Of a stretch of DNA of 64,000 nucleotides, positions 17,001-26,476 are shown one piece after another. This stretch comes from Thalassospira sp. ER-Se-21-Dark (GTDB taxonomy: Bacteria > Pseudomonadota > Alphaproteobacteria > Rhodospirillales > Thalassospiraceae): positions 372,001 through 436,000 of the forward strand of contig NZ_VDEZ01000002.1 of assembly GCF_017922435.1 (NCBI RefSeq), given 5' to 3'. The position numbers and the translations under genes were made by a program. Positions within the stretch are counted from its first letter, which is position 1; each line of letters opens with the position of its first letter. Under the pieces are notes generated by a model. The model had not been told where the DNA came from. It saw only the letters and a program-made list of their open reading frames with translations, and searched no databases.

Positions 17001-18803
17001 TCAGGACAAACTCACTTTGACATATTTGCCCGGTGCCGGACCAATGACCTTGAGCTTGCCATCGCCGGGTTTGCGGGCATCGACCTTGCCACCGGCACGA
17101 CGGCCGACCCAGTTTTGCCAATCGGTCCACCAGGATCCCTCATGCTGGGCGGCCTTGGCCATCCAGTCATCCGGGTTGGCCGGATTGCGATTGTACGTCC
17201 AATAGCAATATTTCTTGGCCGCAGGCGGGTTGACCACACCGGCAATATGGCCCGATGCCGACAGCACGAATTTCACCTGGCCCGACATCAATTGCGTACC
17301 GGCATAGGTTGCCTGCCAAGGTGCGATATGGTCTTCGCGGGTTGACAGGAAATAGACCGGGATTTTGATGTCACGCAGATCAATCGGTTCGCCAAAGATC
17401 TTGATGCCGCCCGGTTCACGCAACAGGTTCTTGTTATACATATTGCGCAAATAGAAGCTGTGCATCGCCTTGGGCATGCGGGTGGAATCGGAGTTCCAGT
17501 ACAGAAGATCAAACGGGAACGGATCCTTGCCCAGCATGTAGTTGGATACAACAAACGACCAGATCAGATCATTGGCGCGCAGCATGTTAAACGACATCGA
17601 CATATCGCGCCCGTCAAGGTAGCCCTCTTTGGACATCTTGTGTTCAAGGCTTTTGATCTGTTCGTCATCAACAAAGACCGAAAGTTCGCCCGACTTTTCA
17701 AAATCGGTCAGCGTGGTCAGGAAGGTCGCGGATTTAACCCGGTCATCCCCTGTTTTCGCCATATAGGCCAATGTCGAGGCCAGAAGTGTGCCGCCAAGGC
17801 AATAGCCGATGGCATTGACTTCTTTCTCGCCGGTGGCCTGTTCGATCATGTCAAGGGCGGCAAGAACGCCTTCCTTGGCGTAGTCTTCAAATGACTTTTC
17901 GGCAAGTTCGCTGTCCGGGTTAACCCAGGACAGGACAAACACCGTGTGGCCCTGATCAACCGCCCATTTGATGAAGGAGTTTTCCGGGCGCAGATCAAGA
18001 ATGTAATATTTGTTGATCCAAGGTGGAACGATCACAAGCGGGCGTTTTGCAACCTTGTCGGTGCTTGGCTTGTATTGCAGAAGTTCCATCAACGGCGTTT
18101 TGCCGACCACTGATCCTTCGGTGGTGGCGACATTTTCGCCAACCTTGAAGGCATCAAGATCGGTCATGCGGATTTGCAGTTTACCCTTGCCGCGTTCAAG
18201 ATCTTCCAGAAGGTTTTGCAACCCCTTGAGCAGGTTTTCGCCACCAGATTCGATTGTGGTCCGTATGACTTCCGGATTGGTCATCAGGAAGTTGGTCGGT
18301 GAAATCGCATCGACGAATTGGCGGGTGTAAAATTCGACTTTCTGGGCGGTTTTGTCATCAAGCCCGTCCACATCGTGGACAACGTTTTGCATCCATTGGG
18401 ATGACAGGAGATATGACTGCTTGATGAAATCAAACAGTTCATTGTTTTCCCATGCCTCGTCACGGAATCGACGATCCCCCTTTTGCGGGGAGACAACCGG
18501 TTCGGCTTCTTCGCCCATCATACGCAGGGTAGTGTTGTGCCACAGGGTATAATATTGCTGCCAAAGCTCCATCTGGGCTTCGACCAGCTTGACCGGGTTT
18601 TGCATCATATGCGTGGTCAATTCGGCAAAGGCAGAGCCGATATTCAGCGGGTCCGGGTCGGATATTTCCGGATCTTCTGCCTGCTTTGCCAGGAATTCAG
18701 ACACAAGTCGTTGACTTTTCTCAGCAATCTCTGCCATAGCGGCAGAGAGCTTTTCGGGATCCGGATGTTTGTTTTCAGTTTCGATGGCCTGTTGATCGCT
18801 CAT
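17001..18803 (-). CDS. phaC: Class I poly(R)-hydroxyalkanoate synthase
   Basis: The 600-residue enzyme has the class I PhaC size and the lipase-like box GYCLGG with nucleophile C335. PLVIVPPWINKYYILDLRPENSF is the conserved N-terminal part of the alpha/beta fold, and GHIAGVVNPP near the C-terminus contains the catalytic His. It polymerises 3-hydroxyacyl-CoA on storage granules. ATG 18803 has AAGGGAA upstream; an in-frame extension to 18869 looks non-coding. No phasin, phaA, phaB or phaR is adjacent, so the pathway genes lie elsewhere. Two 9-bp direct repeats sit in the upstream spacer. Confidence 0.95.
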   Translation of the reverse strand: MSDQQAIETENKHPDPEKLSAAMAEIAEKSQRLVSEFLAKQAEDPEISDPDPLNIGSAFAELTTHMMQNPVKLVEAQMELWQQYYTLWHNTTLRMMGEEAEPVVSPQKGDRRFRDEAWENNELFDFIKQSYLLSSQWMQNVVHDVDGLDDKTAQKVEFYTRQFVDAISPTNFLMTNPEVIRTTIESGGENLLKGLQNLLEDLERGKGKLQIRMTDLDAFKVGENVATTEGSVVGKTPLMELLQYKPSTDKVAKRPLVIVPPWINKYYILDLRPENSFIKWAVDQGHTVFVLSWVNPDSELAEKSFEDYAKEGVLAALDMIEQATGEKEVNAIGYCLGGTLLASTLAYMAKTGDDRVKSATFLTTLTDFEKSGELSVFVDDEQIKSLEHKMSKEGYLDGRDMSMSFNMLRANDLIWSFVVSNYMLGKDPFPFDLLYWNSDSTRMPKAMHSFYLRNMYNKNLLREPGGIKIFGEPIDLRDIKIPVYFLSTREDHIAPWQATYAGTQLMSGQVKFVLSASGHIAGVVNPPAAKKYCYWTYNRNPANPDDWMAKAAQHEGSWWTDWQNWVGRRAGGKVDARKPGDGKLKVIGPAPGKYVKVSLS

Positions 18804-18894
18804 GGGGCATTCCCTTATGATACCGCCGCGGATACAAGGTAACTTCAGAACATTTTTGCGTCTTTGCAATATCGCAAGACTTTTGACGTTCTAT

Positions 18895-18923
18895 GTTCCG
18901 GGTATCCGATTGACGTTCCGGGT
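18895..18923. promoter_or_regulatory. Paired direct repeats GTTCCGGGT upstream of phaC
   Basis: GTTCCGGGT occurs at 18895-18903 and again at 18915-18923, 20 bases apart, about two helical turns. TTGACGTTC also occurs twice in overlapping positions. The pair lies 92-120 bp upstream of phaC in the divergent spacer, so it could serve phaC or the OmpA-type gene. Confidence 0.4.
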
Positions 18924-19064
18924 TGAAACTTTGCTTGATCCCAAGCTTATCATGGCCTTAGCCTAGCGCGTCGTTTAGGGGTAGTACAAGAATTATAAGG
19001 TGACGTTTTTGCGGATTGATTTAATGCAGACGTCGTCCAACTGAATTTGGAGCAGCGAAAAGAA

Positions 19065-20417
19065 ATGGGCGTTCTGAAATCGACCACCGGCCAGGGGGCT
19101 TGGCAGGAGACTGCAAGGGGGAAGCTGCGGGTATTGCTGCAGACGGGCTCGGCCCTGGCTGTGGTGCTGACACTTGGCGCCTGTTCTTCGGTTCCCGATG
19201 CGATAAATCCGGTCGAGTGGGGCAAATCCGTCGGAGACATGTTTGATGGCGAAGATGAAGAGCGCGCCGTCAAATCCGACGAAGCCATTCCGGGTGAAGA
19301 TGGCGAATACCCGAACCTTTCCGACACGCCCGCCAAACCGGTTGTCACCGGCGATGCAGAACGTGATGCACTGGTTGCCGGCCTGGCCGCAGACCGCCAG
19401 AATGCCCAGTATGAACAGGGTGGCCGCCGTCAAAGCAACCCGCCTGTGAACGCGCTGCAAGCCGCACCTGCAGCGCCCGCATCGCAACCCGCGATCAATC
19501 CGGCACCGACAACACCGGTTTCCAGCAGTTCAATGGCCGATACCGGCAGTACTGCCGCGGCAACTGCCACCACTAGCGCGGTCACCTCTGCGCCAAGCGG
19601 CTCCAAGATTGCCGACGAATGGAATGCAAAATCCCCGTCCAGTGGCCCGGTCCCGACACCGGAAGCCCCGCCTGCAGCACCGACTGCGGCACAGGGGGCT
19701 GATGCCCGTGCCCAGCAGCTTGCAGCCTATGAGGCAGCACAGGCAGCGCAGAGTGGACAGTCTGCACAGCAGACGAGCGCGGGTACTCCGGCATCGTCTG
19801 GTGATCCGGTCATGGATCAGTATCAGCGCCGTCTGGCCGAAGGTCAGGGCGTCTTTGCCAACGAACCGGCGCCAGTGCAGACGCAGGAATTTGATTATTC
19901 CATGTATTCCGACAATGGGTCGGTGATCGTCGATGAAAGCCAGTTGGGCGGGGCGGAGCCGATGTATGGCGACTCCGCATCTTATGACATGACGGTCACC
20001 AACGATGCCCTGGCATCGCGTCTTGGCGTGCAGTCGATTGATCAGGCTGGCCCGGCTGTCAGTGAAGTGCAGATCGCACAGATCCAGTTTGCGCACGGTT
20101 CGACCAACCTTGGTGGTGCTGATTACAACGTGCTGGAACAGGTTGCCGCAACCTGGCAGCAGACCAGCGGCTTTATCCGGGTGATTGGTCATGCATCAAT
20201 GCGTACCGGCAATATGTCGCTTGAACAGCACCTGGCGGTAAACCGCCGTGTGTCCGAAGGCCGTGCGGCAGCCGTCGTGTCGCGCCTGATTGAGCTTGGC
20301 GTCAATCCGAATGCGATCTTTGTGGGGGCGGATGGCTCGGCCGATCCGCGCTACTACGAAGGCGTTCCGGCGGGCGAAGCCGGCAACCGCCGTGTCGAGA
20401 TTTATCTGGATTACTGA
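19065..20417 (+). CDS. OmpA-family outer-membrane lipoprotein with long low-complexity linker
   Basis: The 450-residue precursor has a lipoprotein signal with lipobox LGAC (cysteine near residue 41) and Ser-Ser next, which favours outer-membrane sorting. Residues about 100-290 are rich in Ala, Pro, Gln and Thr and look disordered. The last 110 residues form an OmpA-like peptidoglycan-binding domain: IQFAHGSTNLGG, then VIGHASMRTG and AVNRRVSEGRAAAV, ending with NRRVEIYLDY. It would tie the outer membrane to the wall. ATG 19065 follows GGAGCAGCGAAAAGAA. The terminator at 20453 closes it as a single gene. Confidence 0.85.
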   Translation: MGVLKSTTGQGAWQETARGKLRVLLQTGSALAVVLTLGACSSVPDAINPVEWGKSVGDMFDGEDEERAVKSDEAIPGEDGEYPNLSDTPAKPVVTGDAERDALVAGLAADRQNAQYEQGGRRQSNPPVNALQAAPAAPASQPAINPAPTTPVSSSSMADTGSTAAATATTSAVTSAPSGSKIADEWNAKSPSSGPVPTPEAPPAAPTAAQGADARAQQLAAYEAAQAAQSGQSAQQTSAGTPASSGDPVMDQYQRRLAEGQGVFANEPAPVQTQEFDYSMYSDNGSVIVDESQLGGAEPMYGDSASYDMTVTNDALASRLGVQSIDQAGPAVSEVQIAQIQFAHGSTNLGGADYNVLEQVAATWQQTSGFIRVIGHASMRTGNMSLEQHLAVNRRVSEGRAAAVVSRLIELGVNPNAIFVGADGSADPRYYEGVPAGEAGNRRVEIYLDY

Positions 20418-20750
20418 TCACGTCGACCAGAATAGTTCAGAACCAAACAGCAAAACGCGGAGGGAGAAATCCTTCCGCGTTTTTTCTGTGTTTGGAGCTT
20501 CGGGCGTGCCGAAAAGGTCGGGTTTTTGCCGTCGGCCTGACGTCACCCGGTCCTTTCCCCGCCGTAAATCGCATTTATGCGTATTTTCCGCGCATTAATT
20601 CGTTGAGTATGATTTCAAGAAAAGGTACATCCTTCGAATTGTACGCTATTAATGGCCTGAATATCGGGCCTAAACGCAACTTTCGAGAAATCGAGGATAT
20701 GCTTTTCGCATAAAATTCGAATTTCAGTGATTTGACGAGGAAACAGGATA
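20418..20750. other. Gene-free spacer between the OmpA-type gene and alaC
   Basis: These 333 bases hold the terminator at 20453-20486 and an AT-rich leader ahead of alaC. The only frame (20492-20713) has no ribosome-binding site and no recognisable content. I see no RNA gene here. Confidence 0.5.
20453..20486 (+). terminator. Rho-independent terminator after the OmpA-type gene
   Basis: ACGCGGAGGGA pairs with TCCTTCCGCGT around a short loop, followed by TTTTTT, 36 bases after the stop codon. Confidence 0.85.
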
Positions 20751-21992
20751 ATGTCGCAGGACTTCCACCGCATAAAACGTCTACCGCCTTATGTATTCGC
20801 AGAAGTAAATGCGATGAAGGCGGCGGCGCGGCGAGCGGGGGAGGACATTATTGATTTCGGCATGGGCAACCCTGACCCGGCGACCCCACAGCATATCGTC
20901 GACAAGCTGGTTGAAACGGTCCAGAACCCGCGCACCCATGGCTATTCGATGTCGCGCGGCATTCCCGGCCTGCGCAAGGCATTGGCGGCCTATTACGGCC
21001 GTCGTTTTGGTGTGGATATTGATCCCGAAACCGAAACCGTTGTGACCCTTGGTTCCAAGGAAGGTTTGGCAAACCTCGCTGCTGCGATCACAAGCCCGGG
21101 TGACATCTTTTTGGTGCCAAACCCGTCCTATCCGATCCATGCATTCGGCTTCATCATTGCAGGCGCGGCATTGCGCCATATCCCGATTGGTCACGATGAT
21201 CAGGGGACGTTCAATACCGAAAGCTTTATGGATCAGCTTCATCGCGCGGTGAAGCACTCGGTCCCGAAACCAAGTGCAGTTGTTCTTAACTTCCCGGCCA
21301 ACCCGACCGCCCTTGTTGTGGATCTGGCGTTCTATCAGGAAGTTGTCGATTTCTGCCGCAAGCATGAAATCTATGTGCTGTCGGATATTGCCTATTCCGA
21401 GATTTATTTTGATGGCAATCCGCCTCCGTCGATCCTGCAGTGCCAGGGTGCAAAGGATATCGCCGTTGAATTCTATTCGCTGTCGAAAACCTATTCGATG
21501 GCGGGCTGGCGTATCGGGTTTGCCACCGGCAATAAAAAGCTGATCAACGCACTGACGCGGATCAAGTCGTATCTTGATTACGGTGCCTTTACCCCGGTTC
21601 AGGTCGCCGCAACCGCGGCCCTCAACGGCCCGCAGGATTGTGTCGAGGAATTCCGGAACCTGTACCGCGAACGCCGGGATATCTTCATCGAAGGGGCGCA
21701 AAGTGCCGGTTGGGAAATTCCAAGCCCGGCGGCAACCATGTTTGCCTGGGCACCGATCCCCGATGCCTTTGCCGAACTGGGATCGCTTGATTTTTCCAAG
21801 CTGCTTTTGCAGGAAGCAGGCGTTGCCGTGGCACCGGGTCTTGGCTTTGGCGAGTATGGCGATCGCCATGTGCGTATCGCGCTTGTGGAAAACAAGCACC
21901 GCATTCGTCAGGCCAATCGCAACATCAAACAGTTCTTTGCCAAGTGCCCCGATGCAGAATCTGCACGTGAACTGTTGAAGAAATCCGTCTGA
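20751..21992 (+). CDS. alaC: Alanine/glutamate-pyruvate aminotransferase (class I PLP)
   Basis: The 413-residue protein matches E. coli AlaC along its length: RIKRLPPYVFAEV, GEDIIDFGMGNPD, THGYSMSRGIPGLRKA, VTLGSKEGLANL, and the PLP lysine in FYSLSKTYSMAGWRIGF. Arg in HVRIALVEN is the expected carboxylate ligand. It makes alanine from pyruvate and glutamate; related proteins are often labelled LL-diaminopimelate aminotransferase, which is less likely here. Start ATG 20751 has GAGGAAACAGGATA upstream. It ends with a palindromic terminator and precedes hom on the same strand. Confidence 0.88.
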   Translation: MSQDFHRIKRLPPYVFAEVNAMKAAARRAGEDIIDFGMGNPDPATPQHIVDKLVETVQNPRTHGYSMSRGIPGLRKALAAYYGRRFGVDIDPETETVVTLGSKEGLANLAAAITSPGDIFLVPNPSYPIHAFGFIIAGAALRHIPIGHDDQGTFNTESFMDQLHRAVKHSVPKPSAVVLNFPANPTALVVDLAFYQEVVDFCRKHEIYVLSDIAYSEIYFDGNPPPSILQCQGAKDIAVEFYSLSKTYSMAGWRIGFATGNKKLINALTRIKSYLDYGAFTPVQVAATAALNGPQDCVEEFRNLYRERRDIFIEGAQSAGWEIPSPAATMFAWAPIPDAFAELGSLDFSKLLLQEAGVAVAPGLGFGEYGDRHVRIALVENKHRIRQANRNIKQFFAKCPDAESARELLKKSV

Positions 21993-22017
21993 TATCTCAT
22001 AAAGCATTCTGTGTTTC

Positions 22018-22043
22018 GCCCGGGACATGTCCCGGGCGTTCTG
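22018..22043 (+). terminator. Palindromic terminator between alaC and hom
   Basis: CGCCCGGGA and TCCCGGGCG form a perfect 9-bp stem around CATG, followed by TTCTGTT. It lies 26 bases after the alaC stop and separates it from hom, although the short U-tract may allow readthrough. Confidence 0.65.
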
Positions 22044-22114
22044 TTATCAGGGCGCAGTGATCTTTTTTGATCACGGGCGGAGCCAAAGATGTAACCACGC
22101 GACAAGGAGTTATC

Positions 22115-23419
22115 GTGAAAGACGTCGTCAAAATCGGTGTGGCAGGCCTTGGTACGGTCGGTGCCGGAACCGTTAAACTGCTGAGTGAACATCGCGACCT
22201 TCTGACAGACCGTTCGGGTCGCCAGATTGTCGTCACAGCGGTATCGGCGCGTGATCGAACTCGCGATCGTGGTTTTTCCACCGAAGGCCTGACCTGGTAT
22301 GATGATGCCCGTGATCTTGCCGCGGACAAGGATATCGACATCCTTGTCGAACTGATCGGCGGATCAGATGGCATTGCCTATGACACCTGCAAGGCTGCCC
22401 TTGAAAATGGCAAGCACGTTGTGACCGCCAACAAGGCGCTGATTGCGCTTAAGGGTGCGGAACTTGCACGGATTGCTGATGCGAACAATGTCACCATCGC
22501 CTATGAGGCGGCGGTTGCTGGCGGTATCCCGGTGATCAAGGCGCTGCGTGAAGGTCTGGCTGGTAACGAGATTTCGCGCGTGACCGGCATTTTGAATGGC
22601 ACGTGCAACTATATCTTGACCACCATGCGTGAACAGGGCCGTGACTTTGCCGACGTTCTGGCAGAGGCACAGAAACTTGGCTATGCCGAAGCCGATCCGA
22701 CCTTTGATGTCGATGGCATTGATGCCGCGCACAAGCTTGCAATCCTGGCGAGCCTCGCCTTTGGGGTCGAAGTCGACTTTGACGCGGTTGCAGTCGAAGG
22801 CATCCGCAGCGTTTCGGCCCTTGATATTCAGCTTGCCGAAGAACTTGGTTATCGCATCAAGCTGCTTGGCATTGCCAAACAGACGGCCGAGGGCATTGAG
22901 CAGCGCGTATCCCCGGTGATGGTGGATCGTGCGACCCAGATTTCCAAGGTCGAGGGCGTATTTAACGCAGTCGCCCTTGAAGGCGACTATGTCGGGCCAG
23001 TGGTCCTGCAGGGCCGTGGGGCGGGCGAACGTCCGACTGCATCGGCGGTGGTTGCTGATATCGTCGATATCGCGGCTGGTCGTGCGGCACCGGTGTTTGG
23101 TCTGCCGGCAGATCGCCTTAAGAAAAACGTGCGTGCGTCGCTCGAAAAGCATGTTGGCGCCTATTACCTGCGCCTGATGGTGTGGGACCGCCCGGGTGTC
23201 ATGGCGGAGGTGACCGCAACCCTTGCCAAGCATGGGGTATCGATGGCGTCCATGATCCAGCATGGCCGCGCCGAAACCGAAGGCGGCGTTGTACCGGTGG
23301 TTATCGTGGCACACGAAACGACTGAGTCCGCCATGTCGGGTGCGGTGAATGATATTGCAGCGTTCGAAAGCAATTCACAGCCGCCGGTTCTGATGCGGAT
23401 TGAAAGCTTCGCATCTTAA
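22115..23419 (+). CDS. hom: Homoserine dehydrogenase with C-terminal ACT domain
   Basis: The 434-residue enzyme reduces aspartate semialdehyde to homoserine, feeding threonine and methionine synthesis. The NAD(P) motif VGVAGLGTVGAGTV is at the N-terminus, the homoserine-binding block YEAAVAGGIPVIKALREGLAG follows, and an ACT regulatory domain covers about residues 349-434 (LRLMVWDRPGVMAEVTATL). The start is a GTG with AAGGAG six bases upstream; the longer frame from TTG 22067 lacks any such site. The ACT domain suggests feedback control, commonly by threonine. Confidence 0.95.
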   Translation: MKDVVKIGVAGLGTVGAGTVKLLSEHRDLLTDRSGRQIVVTAVSARDRTRDRGFSTEGLTWYDDARDLAADKDIDILVELIGGSDGIAYDTCKAALENGKHVVTANKALIALKGAELARIADANNVTIAYEAAVAGGIPVIKALREGLAGNEISRVTGILNGTCNYILTTMREQGRDFADVLAEAQKLGYAEADPTFDVDGIDAAHKLAILASLAFGVEVDFDAVAVEGIRSVSALDIQLAEELGYRIKLLGIAKQTAEGIEQRVSPVMVDRATQISKVEGVFNAVALEGDYVGPVVLQGRGAGERPTASAVVADIVDIAAGRAAPVFGLPADRLKKNVRASLEKHVGAYYLRLMVWDRPGVMAEVTATLAKHGVSMASMIQHGRAETEGGVVPVVIVAHETTESAMSGAVNDIAAFESNSQPPVLMRIESFAS

Positions 23420-23439
23420 CAAAATGAACAACACATATT

Positions 23440-23470
23440 CGCCCCGTATCTGCCATGATGCGGGGCGATG
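23440..23470 (+). terminator. Possible terminator after hom
   Basis: CGCCCCG and CGGGGCG form a stem with a 14-base loop 20 bases after the hom stop, but only a mixed ATGTTGTAT follows. It may instead be a leader hairpin of glpX. Confidence 0.4.
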
Positions 23471-23565
23471 TTGTATAGGTCGGACAGAAGGCCGAGCATA
23501 AAAATAAAAAGACAACAATGAGATGGGGCCCCCAGACCCCACATCAGCAATACGAGGAAGAAGAT

Positions 23566-24525
23566 ATGGATCGAAATCTTGCGCTTGAAACGGTTCGCGT
23601 AACTGAGGCGGCGGCACTTGCGTGCTCTGGCCTGATGGGACGCGGCGACGAAAAGGCAGCCGATCAGGCCGCCGTGGACGCCATGCGCAATGCGCTTAAC
23701 AGCATGGATATCAAAGGCACGGTCGTGATTGGCGAAGGCGAACGCGACGAAGCCCCGATGCTGTTTATCGGCGAAGAAGTTGGCTCCGGCGAAGGCCCGG
23801 AAATCGATATCGCGCTTGATCCGCTTGAAGGCACGACCATTTGCGCGACTGGTGGTCCGAACTCTTTGGCTGTCGTTGCCATGGCCGAAAAGGGCGGGTT
23901 CCTCAATGCACCGGACACCTATATGGAAAAGATTGCCGTTGGCGGTGGTCTTCCGGATGATGTTGTCGACCTTGACGCCAGCCCGGCCGAAAACCTTAAA
24001 AGCCTTGCCAAGGCAAAGGGTTGCGATGTTGCAGATCTGGTTGTGTGTATTCTTGATCGTCCGCGCCATCAGGAAATCATTGCCAAAACCCGCGAAGCCG
24101 GAGCACGCATCATGCTGATCGGGGATGGTGATGTTGCCGGTGTGATCGCGACTTCTCAGAAAACCTCGGGCATTGATCTTTACATGGGTACTGGCGGCGC
24201 GCCGGAAGGTGTCCTGGCCGCAGCAGCCCTTCGTTGCATCGGTGGTCAGTTCCAGGGCCGTCTTGTTTTCCGCAACGATGATGAAATCGCGCGCGCGAAA
24301 AAATGGGGCATCGAAGACCTGACCCGTAAATACAAGCTGAACGAACTTGCCAAGGGCAATGTCATGTTTGCGGCGACCGGTGTGACCGATGGCGCGATGC
24401 TGCGCGGCGTGCGCCGCTTCGCCAATGGGGCCGAAACTGAAAGCATCGTGATGCGTTCCCAGTCCGGTACTGTACGTTATGTCCGCGCCGTGCACGATTT
24501 CAGCCGGAAAATCTGGTACAAATAA
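23566..24525 (+). CDS. glpX: Class II fructose-1,6-bisphosphatase
   Basis: The 320-residue protein is a GlpX-type FBPase. Signatures are GEGERDEAPML (56-66), the metal-binding D85-PLEGT, and MLRGVRRFANG near the end. It dephosphorylates fructose-1,6-bisphosphate in gluconeogenesis. ATG 23566 has GAGGAAGAAGAT upstream; the frame extends back to 23518. It follows hom by 146 bases on the same strand and ends at a strong terminator, so it may be read from its own promoter. Confidence 0.95.
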   Translation: MDRNLALETVRVTEAAALACSGLMGRGDEKAADQAAVDAMRNALNSMDIKGTVVIGEGERDEAPMLFIGEEVGSGEGPEIDIALDPLEGTTICATGGPNSLAVVAMAEKGGFLNAPDTYMEKIAVGGGLPDDVVDLDASPAENLKSLAKAKGCDVADLVVCILDRPRHQEIIAKTREAGARIMLIGDGDVAGVIATSQKTSGIDLYMGTGGAPEGVLAAAALRCIGGQFQGRLVFRNDDEIARAKKWGIEDLTRKYKLNELAKGNVMFAATGVTDGAMLRGVRRFANGAETESIVMRSQSGTVRYVRAVHDFSRKIWYK

Positions 24526-24548
24526 GCGACCAGTTCTCAAAATTCGAA

Positions 24549-24588
24549 AAGGGAGTGCCTTGATGTAATTCTCGGCACTCCCTTTTTT
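24549..24588 (+). terminator. Rho-independent terminator of glpX
   Basis: AAGGGAGTGCC pairs with GGCACTCCCTT around a TTGATGTAATTCTC loop, followed by TTTTTT. Confidence 0.85.
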
Positions 24589-24670
24589 CGTTTAATGGCT
24601 TGCAGGGGCAGGTGGACTGCGCTACATCCTCCGCCCCCTGTGACCAACACCAAATCCCGGAGCCTGCCTG

Positions 24671-25963
24671 ATGTCGGAAATTATTGCCCTTGATTTCGGA
24701 ACGACGAACTCTGTTCTTGCCGTGGCAGACAGTGCAGGAAACGTGCAATCCGCCACGTTCGAGGTCGGCACCAAAAGCTTCGATACCTATCGGACCATTC
24801 TGTATTTCTGGGAAGATCAGGATCTGAAGGCGCCGAATGCGCCAACCCACACCAAAAGCTGCTCCGGCCCGTTCGCGATTGAGGAATACCTTAAGGAAAG
24901 CCACGATTGCCGCCTGATCCAGTCGATGAAATCCTATCTGGCGGCCAAGGATTTTGAGGGCACGGATATCTTCGGGACCAACTATTCCATCGAAGATCTG
25001 ATTGGTACGTTCCTGACACAGATCCATCACTTCGCGCAGCACAGCCTTGGCTGGCTGGGGCAGCGGGTGATTTCCGGGCGCCCGGTCGCTTTTGCCGGAA
25101 ATAATCCGGACAATGACTTCGCTGAAATGCGTTTGCGTGCGGCCTATGAGCAGGCCGGTTTTGATGTCGAGGCCATGGTGTTTGAGCCGCTGGCCGCATC
25201 CTATTATTACGGGCGTGAGCTTGATAAACCGGAAACTGTTCTGGTCGCCGACTTTGGCGGTGGTACCAGTGACTTTTCGCTGATCCGCTTTACGCCGGGT
25301 CTGGGCATTCGGGGGGTGCAGCCGCTTTCGCACACCGGTCTTGGTGTTGCAGGCGACCGGTTTGATTATCGCATCATCCAGAAGGCCGTCTGGCCACGTC
25401 TTGGTTTTGGCTCCGAATATAAATCCATGGGCGCGACCCTGCCGGTTCCGCGGCAATATTACACGGCGTTTTCGCGCTGGCACGAACTGGCCATGATGAA
25501 CCAGCCCAAAACCATCAACGAAATCAAAGGTCTGATCAGGTCCGCGACCAAGCCCGATGATATCGAGGATCTGGTTGCGATCATCGAAGATGAAATGGGC
25601 TTCCACCTCTATCAGTCGGTGTCGAAGGCCAAGGCAGAGCTTTCTGAAAAAGACAGCACCATCCTGCAATTCGCCCATGGCGGGGTGGAGATCGAAGAAA
25701 AACTGACCCGTGCCGATTTCGAAGCCTCGATTGCACCCGACATGGCCGAGATCGAACTGGCCGCCAAGAACTGCCTTGATCAGGCCGGTGTCGATGCACG
25801 TGACGTCTCAAAGGTCTTCATGACCGGTGGCACATCCTATGTCCCCGCCGTGCGCAAGCTGTTCGAAGACCGCTTTGGCAAGGGCCGCATCGAAATCGGC
25901 CAGCCGTTCCTGTCGGTGGCACACGGGTTGGCCCTGATTGCGGCGGACGAAGGCATCGTCTGA
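24671..25963 (+). CDS. YegD-like Hsp70-family ATPase
   Basis: This 430-residue protein has the actin/Hsp70 nucleotide-binding fold. Phosphate 1 is IIALDFGTTNSVLAV, phosphate 2 is LVADFGGGTSDFSLI, and the adenosine motif is VFMTGGTSYVPAVRKLF. There is no substrate-binding domain of DnaK type, as in E. coli YegD. Such proteins are thought to be atypical chaperone ATPases in the cytoplasm; their clients are unknown. It has no adjacent cochaperone gene. ATG 24671 begins the fold. The gene converges directly on the small membrane-protein gene (stops abut at 25963/25964). Confidence 0.85.
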   Translation: MSEIIALDFGTTNSVLAVADSAGNVQSATFEVGTKSFDTYRTILYFWEDQDLKAPNAPTHTKSCSGPFAIEEYLKESHDCRLIQSMKSYLAAKDFEGTDIFGTNYSIEDLIGTFLTQIHHFAQHSLGWLGQRVISGRPVAFAGNNPDNDFAEMRLRAAYEQAGFDVEAMVFEPLAASYYYGRELDKPETVLVADFGGGTSDFSLIRFTPGLGIRGVQPLSHTGLGVAGDRFDYRIIQKAVWPRLGFGSEYKSMGATLPVPRQYYTAFSRWHELAMMNQPKTINEIKGLIRSATKPDDIEDLVAIIEDEMGFHLYQSVSKAKAELSEKDSTILQFAHGGVEIEEKLTRADFEASIAPDMAEIELAAKNCLDQAGVDARDVSKVFMTGGTSYVPAVRKLFEDRFGKGRIEIGQPFLSVAHGLALIAADEGIV

Positions 25964-26281
25964 TCAGCAGGCGAAGTCACCGCCGCACTTAACCGAAAGC
26001 AACACGATTGCGACAACAAGAAGCCCGACGGCAAGGCCGCTGAGCCCGTAAAGCCAGATCGATTTCGGGCGGCGTTTGAAAATCCAGGGCAGAATGCCAC
26101 CCATCAGGCACAGCACAGGAAATGCCAGCACGCTGAAAAACAGGAAATGGGTAAGCGCGTTTTCATCTGATCCCGGTGCGTCAAACATCATTGGTGAAAA
26201 CATCACTATCGGCATCGACATTACAGCAGCAAGAACGGAAAGGATGGTTAATCCGATCCGGAGACCTTTTTTGTGGGGCAT
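25964..26281 (-). CDS. Small membrane protein of unknown function
   Basis: A 105-residue protein with three likely transmembrane segments (about residues 10-30, 45-65 and 75-97) and a short Cys-containing tail (VKCGGDFAC). The positively charged N-terminus and loop KRRPKS suggest orientation by the positive-inside rule. I do not recognise a family. It is a lone gene ending exactly against the Hsp70-like gene. Confidence 0.6.
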   Translation of the reverse strand: MPHKKGLRIGLTILSVLAAVMSMPIVMFSPMMFDAPGSDENALTHFLFFSVLAFPVLCLMGGILPWIFKRRPKSIWLYGLSGLAVGLLVVAIVLLSVKCGGDFAC

Positions 26282-26476
26282 TGCTCGTATCCGTTTTTAT
26301 TATCGCCTTAGTGTGCACAACTTTATCGCGTAGGCAAATGCCTGTGCGTACCAGACTGTTTTTCACAATACGAAATCGATGCTTGTTTTGAAGCGCTGAA
26401 TTCAGACTTATCTTTATAGCTAAAGGGCCGAACTTTGTTCGTGACAAAAGCCCGCTATCCATATCCTGGGAGGATC

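Noticed and set aside
20492..20713. Plus-strand frame of 73 codons after the OmpA-type gene
   Set aside because: It follows the terminator, lacks a ribosome-binding site and shows no coding character; it overlaps the probable alaC leader.
20781..22028. A 415-codon open frame on the minus strand opposite alaC
   Set aside because: The plus strand encodes a clear AlaC. The antisense frame is a by-product of GC-rich third positions and has no recognisable domain or ribosome-binding site. The same holds for long antisense frames opposite hom (22364-23314), glpX (23416-24540) and the Hsp70-like gene (24500-25678).
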